Assembly (NCBI GenBank): GCA_902826685.1
Contig: CADEFT010000042.1
Span: 1 to 56,951 of the forward strand
Length of the DNA stretch: 56,951 nt
Reading direction: 5' to 3'
DNA from: an uncultured Acidobacteriota bacterium
Lineage (GTDB): Bacteria; Acidobacteriota; Terriglobia; Bryobacterales; Bryobacteraceae
Part shown: positions 1 through 7,197 of the stretch, one piece after another
Layout: each line of letters starts with the position of its first letter
Numbering within the stretch: position 1 is the first letter of the stretch
Position numbers and translations under genes: made by a program
Notes under the pieces: model-generated
Databases searched by the model: none
Seen by the model: only the letters and a program-made list of their open reading frames with translations
Told to the model about the DNA's origin: nothing

Positions 1-59
1 CGATCCGCGAAGGCGGCCGCACGGTGGGCGCCGGTACGGTGGCGGAAGTTTTGGCCTGA
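1..59 (+). CDS. tuf: Elongation factor Tu, C-terminal end (partial)
   Basis: Read from base 3, the frame gives a short tail containing REGGRTVGAG and ends at TGA 57-59. This matches the conserved C-terminal strand of EF-Tu, the GTPase that delivers aminoacyl-tRNA to the ribosome. Only about 18 codons are present; the rest lies left of the window. The position just before tRNA-Trp, secE and nusG is the usual place of a tuf copy in many bacteria, which supports the call. Confidence 0.85.
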   Translation, partial: IREGGRTVGAGTVAEVLA

Positions 60-75
60 TCCATGGCCTGATCCA
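52..75. repeat. 12-bp exact tandem duplication over the tuf stop codon
   Basis: The 12-mer TGGCCTGATCCA occurs twice back to back (52-63 and 64-75). The first copy contains the last codons and TGA stop of tuf; the second lies in the spacer. It looks like a simple local duplication. No function is apparent. Confidence 0.8.
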
Positions 76-94
76 CGCCGGGGCGGAATTCAGC

Positions 95-100
95 TACAAT
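95..100 (+). promoter_or_regulatory. Possible -10 element before tRNA-Trp
   Basis: TACAAT lies 23 bp before the first base of the tRNA, a plausible place for a sigma-70 type -10 box. No good -35 hexamer is visible about 17 bp upstream, so this is a weak call. The tRNA could equally be processed from a tuf read-through transcript. Confidence 0.3.
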
Positions 101-123
101 TGATCTGGTAGCGAAACAAGCGT

Positions 124-198
124 AGGGGCGTAGGTTTAACGGTAGACCAGCGGTCTCCAAAACCGCCTGTGGGGGTTCGAATCCCTCCGCCCCTGCCA
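124..198 (+). tRNA. trpT: tRNA-Trp (anticodon CCA)
   Basis: A full cloverleaf can be folded. The acceptor stem AGGGGCG (124-130) pairs with CGCCCCT (188-194), followed by discriminator G and an encoded CCA (196-198). The anticodon stem GCGGT/ACCGC closes a 7-nt loop with CCA at 157-159. The T arm contains GGTTCGAATCC. A tryptophan tRNA between tuf and secE is a common arrangement. Confidence 0.97.
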
Positions 199-247
199 TT
201 CCTTCCCAAAAGTTCAGTCAAGTGTAGCCTGTGCAATACGGAAAGCG

Positions 248-511
248 ATGAATCGAGTGGCAACGATGGAAACCGAATCCCAGGGCGGATCGCTCGCCGA
301 GCGGGCAGCCGGATGGCCCCAGCGAGTCAAGGATTATATCGAAGACCTGCGGTCGGAGATGCGCCGCGTCACCTGGCCCAGTTGGAATCAGGTGCGGGCC
401 ACCACCACCGTGGTTATCATCGCTATCTTCGTGTTCGCGGCTTACTTCTGGATCGTCGATATCGCGGTTACCCAGATCATCAAGAAAGTTTTCGACGCGT
501 TTACCAAATAG
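248..511 (+). CDS. secE: Preprotein translocase subunit SecE
   Basis: 87 residues, the size of the short single-span SecE type. SecE clamps SecY in the SecYEG channel that exports unfolded proteins. The N-terminal half is an amphipathic helix with the family signature around residues 31-47 (LRSEMRRVTWPS), and one membrane span follows at about 53-73. The ATG at 248 is the first start; ATG 266 is an alternative. rpmG, often found between tuf and secE, is absent here. Confidence 0.95.
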   Translation: MNRVATMETESQGGSLAERAAGWPQRVKDYIEDLRSEMRRVTWPSWNQVRATTTVVIIAIFVFAAYFWIVDIAVTQIIKKVFDAFTK

Positions 512-523
512 GCGAGCATCGCA

Positions 524-1126
524 ATGCCACAGGACGAAGTCCAGGAAACCCCAATGAGCGAAGACGCCGGTCTTGCCCCGGCCCCGCTCGACGACGACGG
601 CAAGCAGTGGTACATCATCCACGCCTATTCGGGCTTCGAGCAGAAGGTGGCCGAATCGCTGCGCACCCGCGCCGAAGCGTTCGGCTTTGCCCATAAGATC
701 GGCCAGATCCTGATTCCCACCGAAGAAGTGGTGGAACTGCGCAACGGCAAAAAAGTCACCAGCAAGCGCATGCTGTATCCCGGCTACGTGCTGGTGCAGA
801 TGGCCATGGACGATCAGCTCTGGCACGAGATCAAGAACACGCCGCGCGTTACCGGCTTCGTCGGCGGAGGCAATACGCCGGTGCCGCTGACCCCCGATGA
901 AGTCAAGCAGATCCTGTTCCGGCAGGAGACTTCGGCCGAGCGTCCGCGCCCCAAGCTCACCTTCGAAAAAGGCGAAAACGTTCGCATCATCGACGGGCCG
1001 TTCGCCAATTTCTCCGGCAAAGTGGACGACATCAACTCCGAGCGCAGCACCCTGCGCGTGCTGGTGACCATCTTCGGCCGCGCCACACCCGTGGAACTCG
1101 AGTTTCTTCAAGTAGAAAAAGTTTAA
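524..1126 (+). CDS. nusG: Transcription termination/antitermination factor NusG
   Basis: 200 residues. NusG binds RNA polymerase through its N-terminal NGN domain and bridges to Rho or ribosomal protein S10 through its C-terminal KOW domain. The NGN start is visible as QWYIIHAYSGFEQKVAESL (about residues 27-45), and the KOW motif as GENVRIIDGPFANFSGKV near residue 150. The first 25 residues are acidic and variable; ATG 554 is a possible shorter start. It lies 12 bp after secE and 15 bp before rplK, so all three should be cotranscribed. Confidence 0.96.
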   Translation: MPQDEVQETPMSEDAGLAPAPLDDDGKQWYIIHAYSGFEQKVAESLRTRAEAFGFAHKIGQILIPTEEVVELRNGKKVTSKRMLYPGYVLVQMAMDDQLWHEIKNTPRVTGFVGGGNTPVPLTPDEVKQILFRQETSAERPRPKLTFEKGENVRIIDGPFANFSGKVDDINSERSTLRVLVTIFGRATPVELEFLQVEKV

Positions 1127-1141
1127 GTAAGGATAGTTGTC

Positions 1142-1570
1142 ATGGCAAAGAAAGTTACTGGACAGGTCAAGCTGCAGATTCCGGCCGGAAAGGCCACGCC
1201 CGCGCCGCCGGTCGGCACGGCGCTGGGGCCTCAGGGCGTCAATATCATGGAGTTCTGCAAGGCTTTCAACGCCAAGACCTCCGCCAAGGATATGGAAGGG
1301 CTGATCATCCCCGTGGTGATCACCATCTTTTCCGACCGCACGTTTACCTTCATCACCAAAACGCCGCCGGTGCCCGTGCTGATCAAAAAAGCCGTCAACC
1401 TGGCCAAAGGTTCGGCCGAGCCGAATAAGACCAAGGTCGGTAAGATCACCATGAAGCAGGTGGAAGAGATCGCCAAGGTGAAGATGCCCGATTTGAACTG
1501 CTTCACGGTGGAAGCGGCGATCAATTCGGTGAAGGGGACGGCGCGCAGCATGGGCGTCGACGTGGTTTAA
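1142..1570 (+). CDS. rplK: 50S ribosomal protein L11
   Basis: 142 residues, the normal L11 length. The N-terminal domain shows the hallmark segment KLQIPAGKATPAPPVGTALG, and the C-terminal rRNA-binding domain ends in KGTARSMGVDV. L11 forms the GTPase-associated centre with 23S rRNA. In most bacteria rplA follows at once; here a convergent minus-strand gene ends 4 bp downstream, leaving no room for a terminator between them. The L1/L10/L12/rpoB genes must lie elsewhere. Confidence 0.97.
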   Translation: MAKKVTGQVKLQIPAGKATPAPPVGTALGPQGVNIMEFCKAFNAKTSAKDMEGLIIPVVITIFSDRTFTFITKTPPVPVLIKKAVNLAKGSAEPNKTKVGKITMKQVEEIAKVKMPDLNCFTVEAAINSVKGTARSMGVDVV

Positions 1571-1574
1571 CCGC

Positions 1575-2507
1575 TCAACCCAATCTCTCCCGCAGCCGGT
1601 TCACCAGGGCTCGGCTCGCTTTCACATCCTTTTGCCAGGTCGCGTTGGTCGGATCCAACGCCGCCAACCGCTCGAAAATGGTCAAGCCCTTTTCGGCGAA
1701 GCGCAACGCTTCGGCTGGTTCCGTTCGCTCAAGGACCTGGGCCAACTTGGAGCAACTGACCGATAGGTCGCGCTGCCATTGGGCGTTGGAGGGATCGGCG
1801 GCGGCCAGCCGCTGGCTGACCAGCAGCGACTGGCGGAAGGAATCGAGCGCGCCGGCCAAATCGCCTTGATCCCGCAGCACGTTGCCTCGACCGTCCAGAA
1901 GCACGGAGCGTTCCCGCAGCCAGGCATCCTTCGCCGCTGATTCTGGGGCCAACCGCGCCAACCACGTCTCCACCGCATCCAGCGTGAGTTTGACGGCATT
2001 GAGCTGCCCCACATCCGTCAGGCGATCCCTTAAACCGTACAGGGCCAAGTTCGCCAAAGGCCAGAGCGTCTCATCGTCATCGGTTCGCAGCAACGCCGCG
2101 AGATGCTGTAGAGCCGTATCGAGCGAACGGGCGTCGTCCGAACCACTGGCGGCCTGCAGATGACTTCGCAGCCAATCGGCCAAACGCGTGCGAAGCGCCG
2201 GCTCGGAGCCCGACTCTCTTCTGGCAAACCCGTAGGCCAGCACGTGAGGAAACTGCCACCGATCGGCCCCTTCCGCACGGCGCAACAAATTGGCCTGCAC
2301 CAGGGACCGCAGTGCCGCTCTGGCGGAGCCGCCCGCCGCAGCCTCAATCGCGGCAACCGGAAACGGCGCGTGCGCCAGCAGTCCGGCGGCATCCAGGGTC
2401 AACCGGGCCGCCGCATCCAAGCCGCGGGTACTGCGCCGGAAAAGCCATTCCAAGGTATGAGGCGCGGCGGCGGGATCGCTGAGCGAGGGCAGGCCCTGGC
2501 GGTCCAC
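1575..2507 (-). CDS. Downstream piece of a frameshifted STAND/TPR gene (winged-helix and TPR region)
   Basis: This frame continues the gene that starts at 4054. After a 1-base shift near 2501 it runs for about 308 residues. It begins with a stretch typical of the region after an NB-ARC ATPase (LEWLFRRSTRGLDAAARLTL), then a winged-helix-like part, then helical repeats with TPR character (DLAGALDSFRQSLLVSQRL; EPAEALRFAEKGLTIFERL). Such repeats usually sense a ligand in STAND proteins. GTG 2507 is the nearest in-frame start if this piece is translated alone, but the content says it is the 3' half of one gene. It ends 4 bp from the rplK stop. Confidence 0.7.
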   Translation of the reverse strand: MDRQGLPSLSDPAAAPHTLEWLFRRSTRGLDAAARLTLDAAGLLAHAPFPVAAIEAAAGGSARAALRSLVQANLLRRAEGADRWQFPHVLAYGFARRESGSEPALRTRLADWLRSHLQAASGSDDARSLDTALQHLAALLRTDDDETLWPLANLALYGLRDRLTDVGQLNAVKLTLDAVETWLARLAPESAAKDAWLRERSVLLDGRGNVLRDQGDLAGALDSFRQSLLVSQRLAAADPSNAQWQRDLSVSCSKLAQVLERTEPAEALRFAEKGLTIFERLAALDPTNATWQKDVKASRALVNRLRERLG

Positions 2508-4054
2508 TCGATTAGCAGCGTTTCCGGATCTTCGTCCCCGCGCGCCAGCAAGCCGCCCGCCCAGGTCAGGGCGAGCGGGTGACCCTCCAGCAGATCCAGA
2601 GTCCGCCGCTCGATGCCGGGGCCGAGCCCGCTTCCGGTCATGGTCCTCAGCAATCGCGCGGCGTCTTCCGGGTCGAGTGCCGTGCGAAGGTCCACGACCT
2701 TGAACCGATGGGCCTGCGTGCCCAGTCGCGTCAGCAGCAGCCAACGATTTTCCTGAGCCAGCGCCTCCAGCAATTCATGGATCGCCGCCCGCCCGTTCTG
2801 ACCGTCGGCCTCCTCACCGCCTTCGAAGATGACCAGCAGACGGCGTGCGCGGCAGGCCTCGTCGGCTCGCTCGCGGGCGGGCCGGTCCTTCAGAAACTCG
2901 ATGCCTTCGATGCGGTTCGCCAGCGCGTTCCAAACGGCTTCCGCCATGCCATGCAGCCGGTAGAGATCGAGGAAAACGATGCCGTCGGGAAAGGGGCCCA
3001 TTGCGGATCCCACCACCGTCCGGAGCGCCTCGGCGGCGAGGGCCGTTTTGCCCATTCCCGCCGGTCCCACCACCGCCGTGTTGCGCGTTTCCCGCAGGCG
3101 GCCTGTGAGAGCCGCCAACTCGGGGGTGCGTCCGAAGAACTGTTCCGCCGCCGGGGGCAGCTCGCGCGGGATGCGGCGATGGGGCCTGGAATCTCGATCC
3201 ACGTGGACCGTCACCGCGATGGGTGGCGCCGGTCCAGCGGGCGAGGCAACGGCCGCCAGGGCGCGTTCGGCCAGCACGTATTTCTGTAGTAACTCCGAAG
3301 CTGCCAGGCACACCTGTGCGATCTTCTCGCGCGGCTTGGCGATGGAGAGATGATCCTCGTCCTGCGGAACCGCATCGCGCCCGGCGCCGCAGCGCGCGGA
3401 TGTGCGATTGACGATCGTCGCGCCGTTCCAGGAACGCTGCTCGTAGTAAGTGGCGGTTTCAATCGAGGCGGCGTCGGCGTGATTGCGATACCAATCGTAC
3501 AGGTCGCTCAGGTGAGCGTCGTGGGCTTGCAGTCCTTGCAGCGTAACGGTCGGCCCAAAGACATCCCGAAAGGAATCCGCCAGGGAAGCCAGCGACGATC
3601 CCGCGTGAGGTGTGGCCAAAAACATCACCGCACGGGTGTTCTGGAAGAAGCTTTGGGCGCGAGGCGAATCGGCGGACTTCCGCAGAATCTGTTTCGCCAG
3701 CAGTCCGCCCAGGCTGTGGCATATGAAGAACAAGGGACGCTGGCCAATGCCCTGTTGTCCCATCAGATCCAGCATCTGGAGCGCGCGGTCCGGCAGGGCC
3801 ATGCCGTGCCCGGCGTCGCGGTCGTTGGTGAACCAACCCTGAACCCGGCCCCATTTCGACGCACTCGCGGCGTACCCGGCCGACCACACCCCAACCTGAG
3901 GAAACTCCTCGCTCAGCCAATGCGGCCACGAAGTCGATGCATCGTCTCCGTGCCGCCATGTTTTAAATGCATCGCCGCCGAGGCCGTGCAGGAAGACGAC
4001 ATCGGCTTTCCGATTCGCCCTATCGCAGCCACCGATTTGATGCAGAACACCCAA
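2399..4054 (-). CDS. Upstream piece of a frameshifted gene: alpha/beta-hydrolase fused to a STAND (NB-ARC-like) NTPase
   Basis: Residues 1-260 resemble the SERAC1/PGAP1 esterase fold: FLHGLGG at 21-27, nucleophile elbow CHSLGG with Ser114, ATPHAGS at 147-153, and DHLSIAKP with His235. Residues about 301-515 are a STAND ATPase with FFGR and a Walker A GPAGMGKT at 330-337; the Walker B-like LLVIFEG is atypical. The genuine frame is lost at about residue 517; the remaining 34 residues are junk before a stop. The start is TTG at 4054, the only in-frame start after the upstream stop. With the second piece the protein would be about 825 residues. An effector-NTPase-repeat order is that of bacterial immune receptors; that role is inferred. 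Confidence 0.75.
   Translation of the reverse strand: MGVLHQIGGCDRANRKADVVFLHGLGGDAFKTWRHGDDASTSWPHWLSEEFPQVGVWSAGYAASASKWGRVQGWFTNDRDAGHGMALPDRALQMLDLMGQQGIGQRPLFFICHSLGGLLAKQILRKSADSPRAQSFFQNTRAVMFLATPHAGSSLASLADSFRDVFGPTVTLQGLQAHDAHLSDLYDWYRNHADAASIETATYYEQRSWNGATIVNRTSARCGAGRDAVPQDEDHLSIAKPREKIAQVCLAASELLQKYVLAERALAAVASPAGPAPPIAVTVHVDRDSRPHRRIPRELPPAAEQFFGRTPELAALTGRLRETRNTAVVGPAGMGKTALAAEALRTVVGSAMGPFPDGIVFLDLYRLHGMAEAVWNALANRIEGIEFLKDRPARERADEACRARRLLVIFEGGEEADGQNGRAAIHELLEALAQENRWLLLTRLGTQAHRFKVVDLRTALDPEDAARLLRTMTGSGLGPGIERRTLDLLEGHPLALTWAGGLLARGDEDPETLLIEWTARACPRSAIPPPRLIPWNGFSGAVPAAWMRRPG
2495..2510 (-). other. Frameshift site inside the esterase-STAND gene
   Basis: Upstream reading gives ...ETLLIEWT, and one frame over, sharing a single C, the sense continues RQGLPSLSDPAAAP. 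One base appears to be missing at the CC pair at 2501-2502 (plus-strand GG). No slippery heptamer of the X XXY YYZ kind or strong adjacent hairpin is obvious. A real mutation or an assembly error fits better than programmed frameshifting. Confidence 0.7.
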
Positions 4055-4081
4055 TGCCGCATCGTATCAAACTGTAACTGC

Positions 4082-4690
4082 TCACCGCCAAACCACGCCG
4101 CGGCGGTCTAACTCGGCGACCAGGCTCTCATACCCCACGAACTGAACGGCATCGATCCCGTGGCGTTTCGCTCCTTCCACATAGGCGGCAATGTCATCGG
4201 TGAAGAAGCATTCCTCGGGGCGGCACTGCGCCAGGGCCAGCGCGGCTTCGTAGATCTTTTCCGATGGCTTCATGGCGCCCACTTTGTGCGAAAGGACGAA
4301 ATCGTCCATGTGCCGCACAAGCGGGTAGTTCTCCCAGATCATCTCGAAGTGAATGGCGTTGGTGTTGGAAAGCAGCAGCAGCCGGTAATTCTTTTTCAGC
4401 CCGGTCACCAGTGATTCGGGAATAAGTGTGTGAGGCGGGAAGATGCTGCTCCACAGGCGGCGGAAATCCGGCTCCGAACATCGCAGGCCGAGCACGGCCG
4501 AAAGCTCGCGAATGAAGTCCGCGTCGGCCATCTGGCCGCTCTCCAGTCGCTTCACCAGATCGGTCTCGCCGATGCGCCGGGGGACATCTTCCGGCGCAAT
4601 GCCGCAAAGCCCGGAAATCGCGCGGTAGCCGGCGGCGAAATCGAGCGGCACGATGACATTGCCTAAATCGAAAATGACCGTTTTGATCAT
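4082..4690 (-). CDS. HAD-superfamily phosphatase (YihX-like)
   Basis: 202 residues. HAD motif I is FDLGNVIVPLDF with nucleophile Asp8; the position two residues on is Gly, as in the YihX-like subgroup rather than the classic DxD. Motif II is LLSNTN (near 107), motif III the Lys of MKPS, and motif IV FFTDD. Soluble phosphatase of small sugar or nucleotide phosphates by family; the substrate cannot be told. Its ATG overlaps the stop of the sialidase-like gene as ATGA, so the two are probably translationally coupled. Confidence 0.85.
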   Translation of the reverse strand: MIKTVIFDLGNVIVPLDFAAGYRAISGLCGIAPEDVPRRIGETDLVKRLESGQMADADFIRELSAVLGLRCSEPDFRRLWSSIFPPHTLIPESLVTGLKKNYRLLLLSNTNAIHFEMIWENYPLVRHMDDFVLSHKVGAMKPSEKIYEAALALAQCRPEECFFTDDIAAYVEGAKRHGIDAVQFVGYESLVAELDRRGVVWR

Positions 4691-5724
4691 GGAAGGATGG
4701 CGCTTTCCTCGAACGTGGCGTGACGGATGACGCTGCGCCTGTCGGTGGTGTAGAGCACGTGGATCTTGCCGTCGGCGGTTTGGAGCGCGGTGGGATAAGC
4801 ATAGTCGCCCGCGCCTTCGGCGAGGTTGAGCCGATGCGGCCAGGTGCGATCGCCATCGGTGGAAATCGCCACCGCCAGCGGCGTGCGCCGGCTCATGCTG
4901 TCGTTATAAACCAGCAGTAAGTGGCCGTTGCGCAGCCGGATGAAATCCACCGCCGCGTTCGGATTGGGGAACTTGGAATCCGTACCTTCGCTCCAGCTAC
5001 GGCCGCCATCCCGCGATTCCGAGCGCACCAGCCATCCATCGGTGACCGGGCCGTATCCACCGCCGCGGCGGCAGTAAGCGATCAGCCGGCCCGGTTCCAC
5101 TTCCACCACCTGCGGCTGAATGTTGCCGAGTCGCGAACGGATGCGGCTGCTTTCGGTCCACGCGCCCGACTTCGGGTCATAGCGCAGAAACAGCGACGTG
5201 CTCTCAGGCCCCACGATTTCCGGGTCGTTGCCGGTTTCTTTGTAAACGGGTAGTAAGTACTCGCCGCCGGCCAGTACAATCGGACGGCCGCGCACCATCA
5301 TGCCTTCTTCAAACGCGATCAATGAAGAATCCGACCAGGTTTCTCCGTTGTCGCGCGAGATCTTGGCGGCGATCCGCGATTGCGACCACGTCTTGCCAAA
5401 CCGGACCACATAGAACAGCCACACCACGCCATCGGGCGCCTGCCACACCACGCCATTGCCCACCGAACGGAACGGATCGCGCGCGATGGCCTTCGGCGCC
5501 GACCATTCGGAAGATCCCTTGCGCTTGCGCGACGCAAACACCGAGGTATCGTTCGCATACTCGCCCTGCCCGCCATAAAACACCAGATACAGATCGCCGT
5601 TGCTCAGTTCCGTGAAACAGGCGGGATGCTTGTAAGGGCCGGTGGGCGTCTCCGGTCCGAAGATGCGTTCGATCTCGATGCCCGCGCCGAAGGCGAGCGT
5701 AGCCATCAGCAGCAGCGTGTTCAC
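4687..5724 (-). CDS. Sialidase-like exported BNR-repeat protein
   Basis: About 345 residues from GTG 5724, preceded by GGGAGG at a proper distance and 1 bp after the rnhA stop. The first residues (VNTLLLMATLAFGAG) form a short signal peptide. The body is a six-bladed beta-propeller of the exo-alpha-sialidase type, with Asp-box motifs such as SRDNGETW, SRDGGRSW and STDGDRTW. Family members hydrolyse terminal sialic acids or act on other glycans; many acidobacterial members are of unknown specificity. Catalytic residues cannot be assigned with certainty by eye. Confidence 0.75.
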   Translation of the reverse strand: MNTLLLMATLAFGAGIEIERIFGPETPTGPYKHPACFTELSNGDLYLVFYGGQGEYANDTSVFASRKRKGSSEWSAPKAIARDPFRSVGNGVVWQAPDGVVWLFYVVRFGKTWSQSRIAAKISRDNGETWSDSSLIAFEEGMMVRGRPIVLAGGEYLLPVYKETGNDPEIVGPESTSLFLRYDPKSGAWTESSRIRSRLGNIQPQVVEVEPGRLIAYCRRGGGYGPVTDGWLVRSESRDGGRSWSEGTDSKFPNPNAAVDFIRLRNGHLLLVYNDSMSRRTPLAVAISTDGDRTWPHRLNLAEGAGDYAYPTALQTADGKIHVLYTTDRRSVIRHATFEESAILP

Positions 5725-5725
5725 T

Positions 5726-6166
5726 TCATTTCCCTCCCGCCTGGCGCGCGGCGGCCTGCGCCAGTTCGTCGCAGCGATTATTATCGGCATGCCCGGCGTG
5801 GCCGCGCGTCCAGATCCAACTGGCTTTGTGGCGCGCCACCTGCGCCTCCAGCCGCTCCCACAGGTCGCGATTCAAAACATCGGTTTGCGCGGCCGTTTTC
5901 CAGCCGTTGCGCTTCCAGCCCTTGATCCAGCGCGTGATGCCGTTGCGCATGTATTGGGAATCGGTGACGATTTCCACTTCGCACTGTTCGGTGAGCGCTT
6001 CCAGACCCTTGATGGCGGCTAGCAGTTCCATGCGATTGTTGGTGGAACGCGCCTCGGCGCCCGACAGCTCTTTCACGTGTTTCTGAAACCGCAGGACGCA
6101 GGCCCATCCGCCCGCGCCGGGGTTCTGAAGACAGGAACCGTCGGTGATCAGTTGAACCTTCTTCAT
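5726..6166 (-). CDS. rnhA: Ribonuclease HI
   Basis: 146 residues, the normal size. It cleaves the RNA strand of RNA-DNA hybrids. The carboxylate set is complete: Asp9 (ITDGS), Glu47 (NNRMEL), Asp69 (VTDSQY) and Asp133 (RCDELA), with the flexible-loop His123 (RGHAGH) and the basic WIKGWKRNGWK handle at 80-90. The start codon overlaps the dusB stop by 4 bp, and the stop lies 1 bp before the sialidase-like GTG. Confidence 0.96.
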   Translation of the reverse strand: MKKVQLITDGSCLQNPGAGGWACVLRFQKHVKELSGAEARSTNNRMELLAAIKGLEALTEQCEVEIVTDSQYMRNGITRWIKGWKRNGWKTAAQTDVLNRDLWERLEAQVARHKASWIWTRGHAGHADNNRCDELAQAAARQAGGK

Positions 6167-7176
6167 GCCGCGGCGGGGCTCAACTCAGCCTCAAAAAAGC
6201 GATCCACGCAATCGAGCACCTGCTCGGCCGTTTGCGCGTGATAGACGGCGCCGCGCAGCTTCGATCCGTTGCGCACGCCATGAGTAAAGTAAGTGGCGAA
6301 TTGCTTCATCTTACCAACGGCGTCCGGCACCGCGGCGTTCTTCAGCATGGAGTAATAGCCGCGCATTACTTCATAGCGGTCGCGCTCGGAAGGCTGCCAG
6401 TATTCGCCGGTGGCTACATACTGCTGAATCTGGCGGAAGATCCAGGGGTTCGAGGAGGCGGTGCGTCCGATCATCACGCCGTCGCAGCCGGTCTCCTTCA
6501 CCATGCGGCAGGCATCCTGCGGAGTCACGATGTCGCCGTTGCCGATGACCGGCACTTTGGTCGAAGCCTTCAACTCTGCGATACGCGCCCAATCGGCCTT
6601 GCCCGCGTAGCCTTGTTCCCGCGTGCGCGCATGCAGCGCGATCGCCTGCAACCCGCAATCCTCGGCCAGCCTTCCCATCTCGACGTAAACGAACTCGCGA
6701 TCGCTCCAGCCCAGGCGGAACTTCATCGTTAAGGGGATTTGGATCGCCGCCCGCACCTTCCGCAGCAGCGTTTCCACCAGCGGCAGGTCGCGCAGCAGCC
6801 CGGAACCGCCGTTGCACTTGACGACTTTGTTGACCGGGCAGCCGAAGTTGATGTCCACCGCGTCAAAGCCCATGTCCTGGCAGATGCGCGCCGCATCGGC
6901 CATCACTTCCGGATCCGAGCCGAAAAGCTGCGCGCTGATGGGATGCTCTTCGGGCTCAAACAGCAGATAGCGGAAAGCGCGCGTGATGCGCCGCGATTTC
7001 TCGAGCGCCACCACGCCGTGCGAACTGGTGAATTCGGTCATCAGCAATCCGCAGCCGCCCTGATTGCGGATCAGGCGGCGGAAGATCGTATCGGTGACGC
7101 CCGCCATCGGAGCGAGCACCGTCGCCGGCGCGACGCGCACCGGGCCGATCGAGTAGCTGGAGGGTACAACGGACAT
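6163..7176 (-). CDS. dusB: tRNA-dihydrouridine synthase
   Basis: 337 residues, with an FMN-binding TIM barrel and a C-terminal helical tRNA-binding domain. It starts with APMAGVTD near 22, has the catalytic Cys113 in NFGCPVNKVVK, the MKFRLGW strand, LHARTREQGY and the phosphate-binding GNGDI and MIGR segments. These features fit the DusB clade, which reduces uridines in the tRNA D-loop with NADPH. It lies 21 bp after the AlaX-like gene and overlaps rnhA. Confidence 0.93.
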   Translation of the reverse strand: MSVVPSSYSIGPVRVAPATVLAPMAGVTDTIFRRLIRNQGGCGLLMTEFTSSHGVVALEKSRRITRAFRYLLFEPEEHPISAQLFGSDPEVMADAARICQDMGFDAVDINFGCPVNKVVKCNGGSGLLRDLPLVETLLRKVRAAIQIPLTMKFRLGWSDREFVYVEMGRLAEDCGLQAIALHARTREQGYAGKADWARIAELKASTKVPVIGNGDIVTPQDACRMVKETGCDGVMIGRTASSNPWIFRQIQQYVATGEYWQPSERDRYEVMRGYYSMLKNAAVPDAVGKMKQFATYFTHGVRNGSKLRGAVYHAQTAEQVLDCVDRFFEAELSPAAA

Positions 7177-7197
7177 GAAGCGTTTCTTCCAGTTTAG

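Noticed and set aside
2495..2510. Programmed -1 frameshifting in the STAND gene
   Set aside because: No slippery heptamer and no clear downstream stem; a lost base is simpler.
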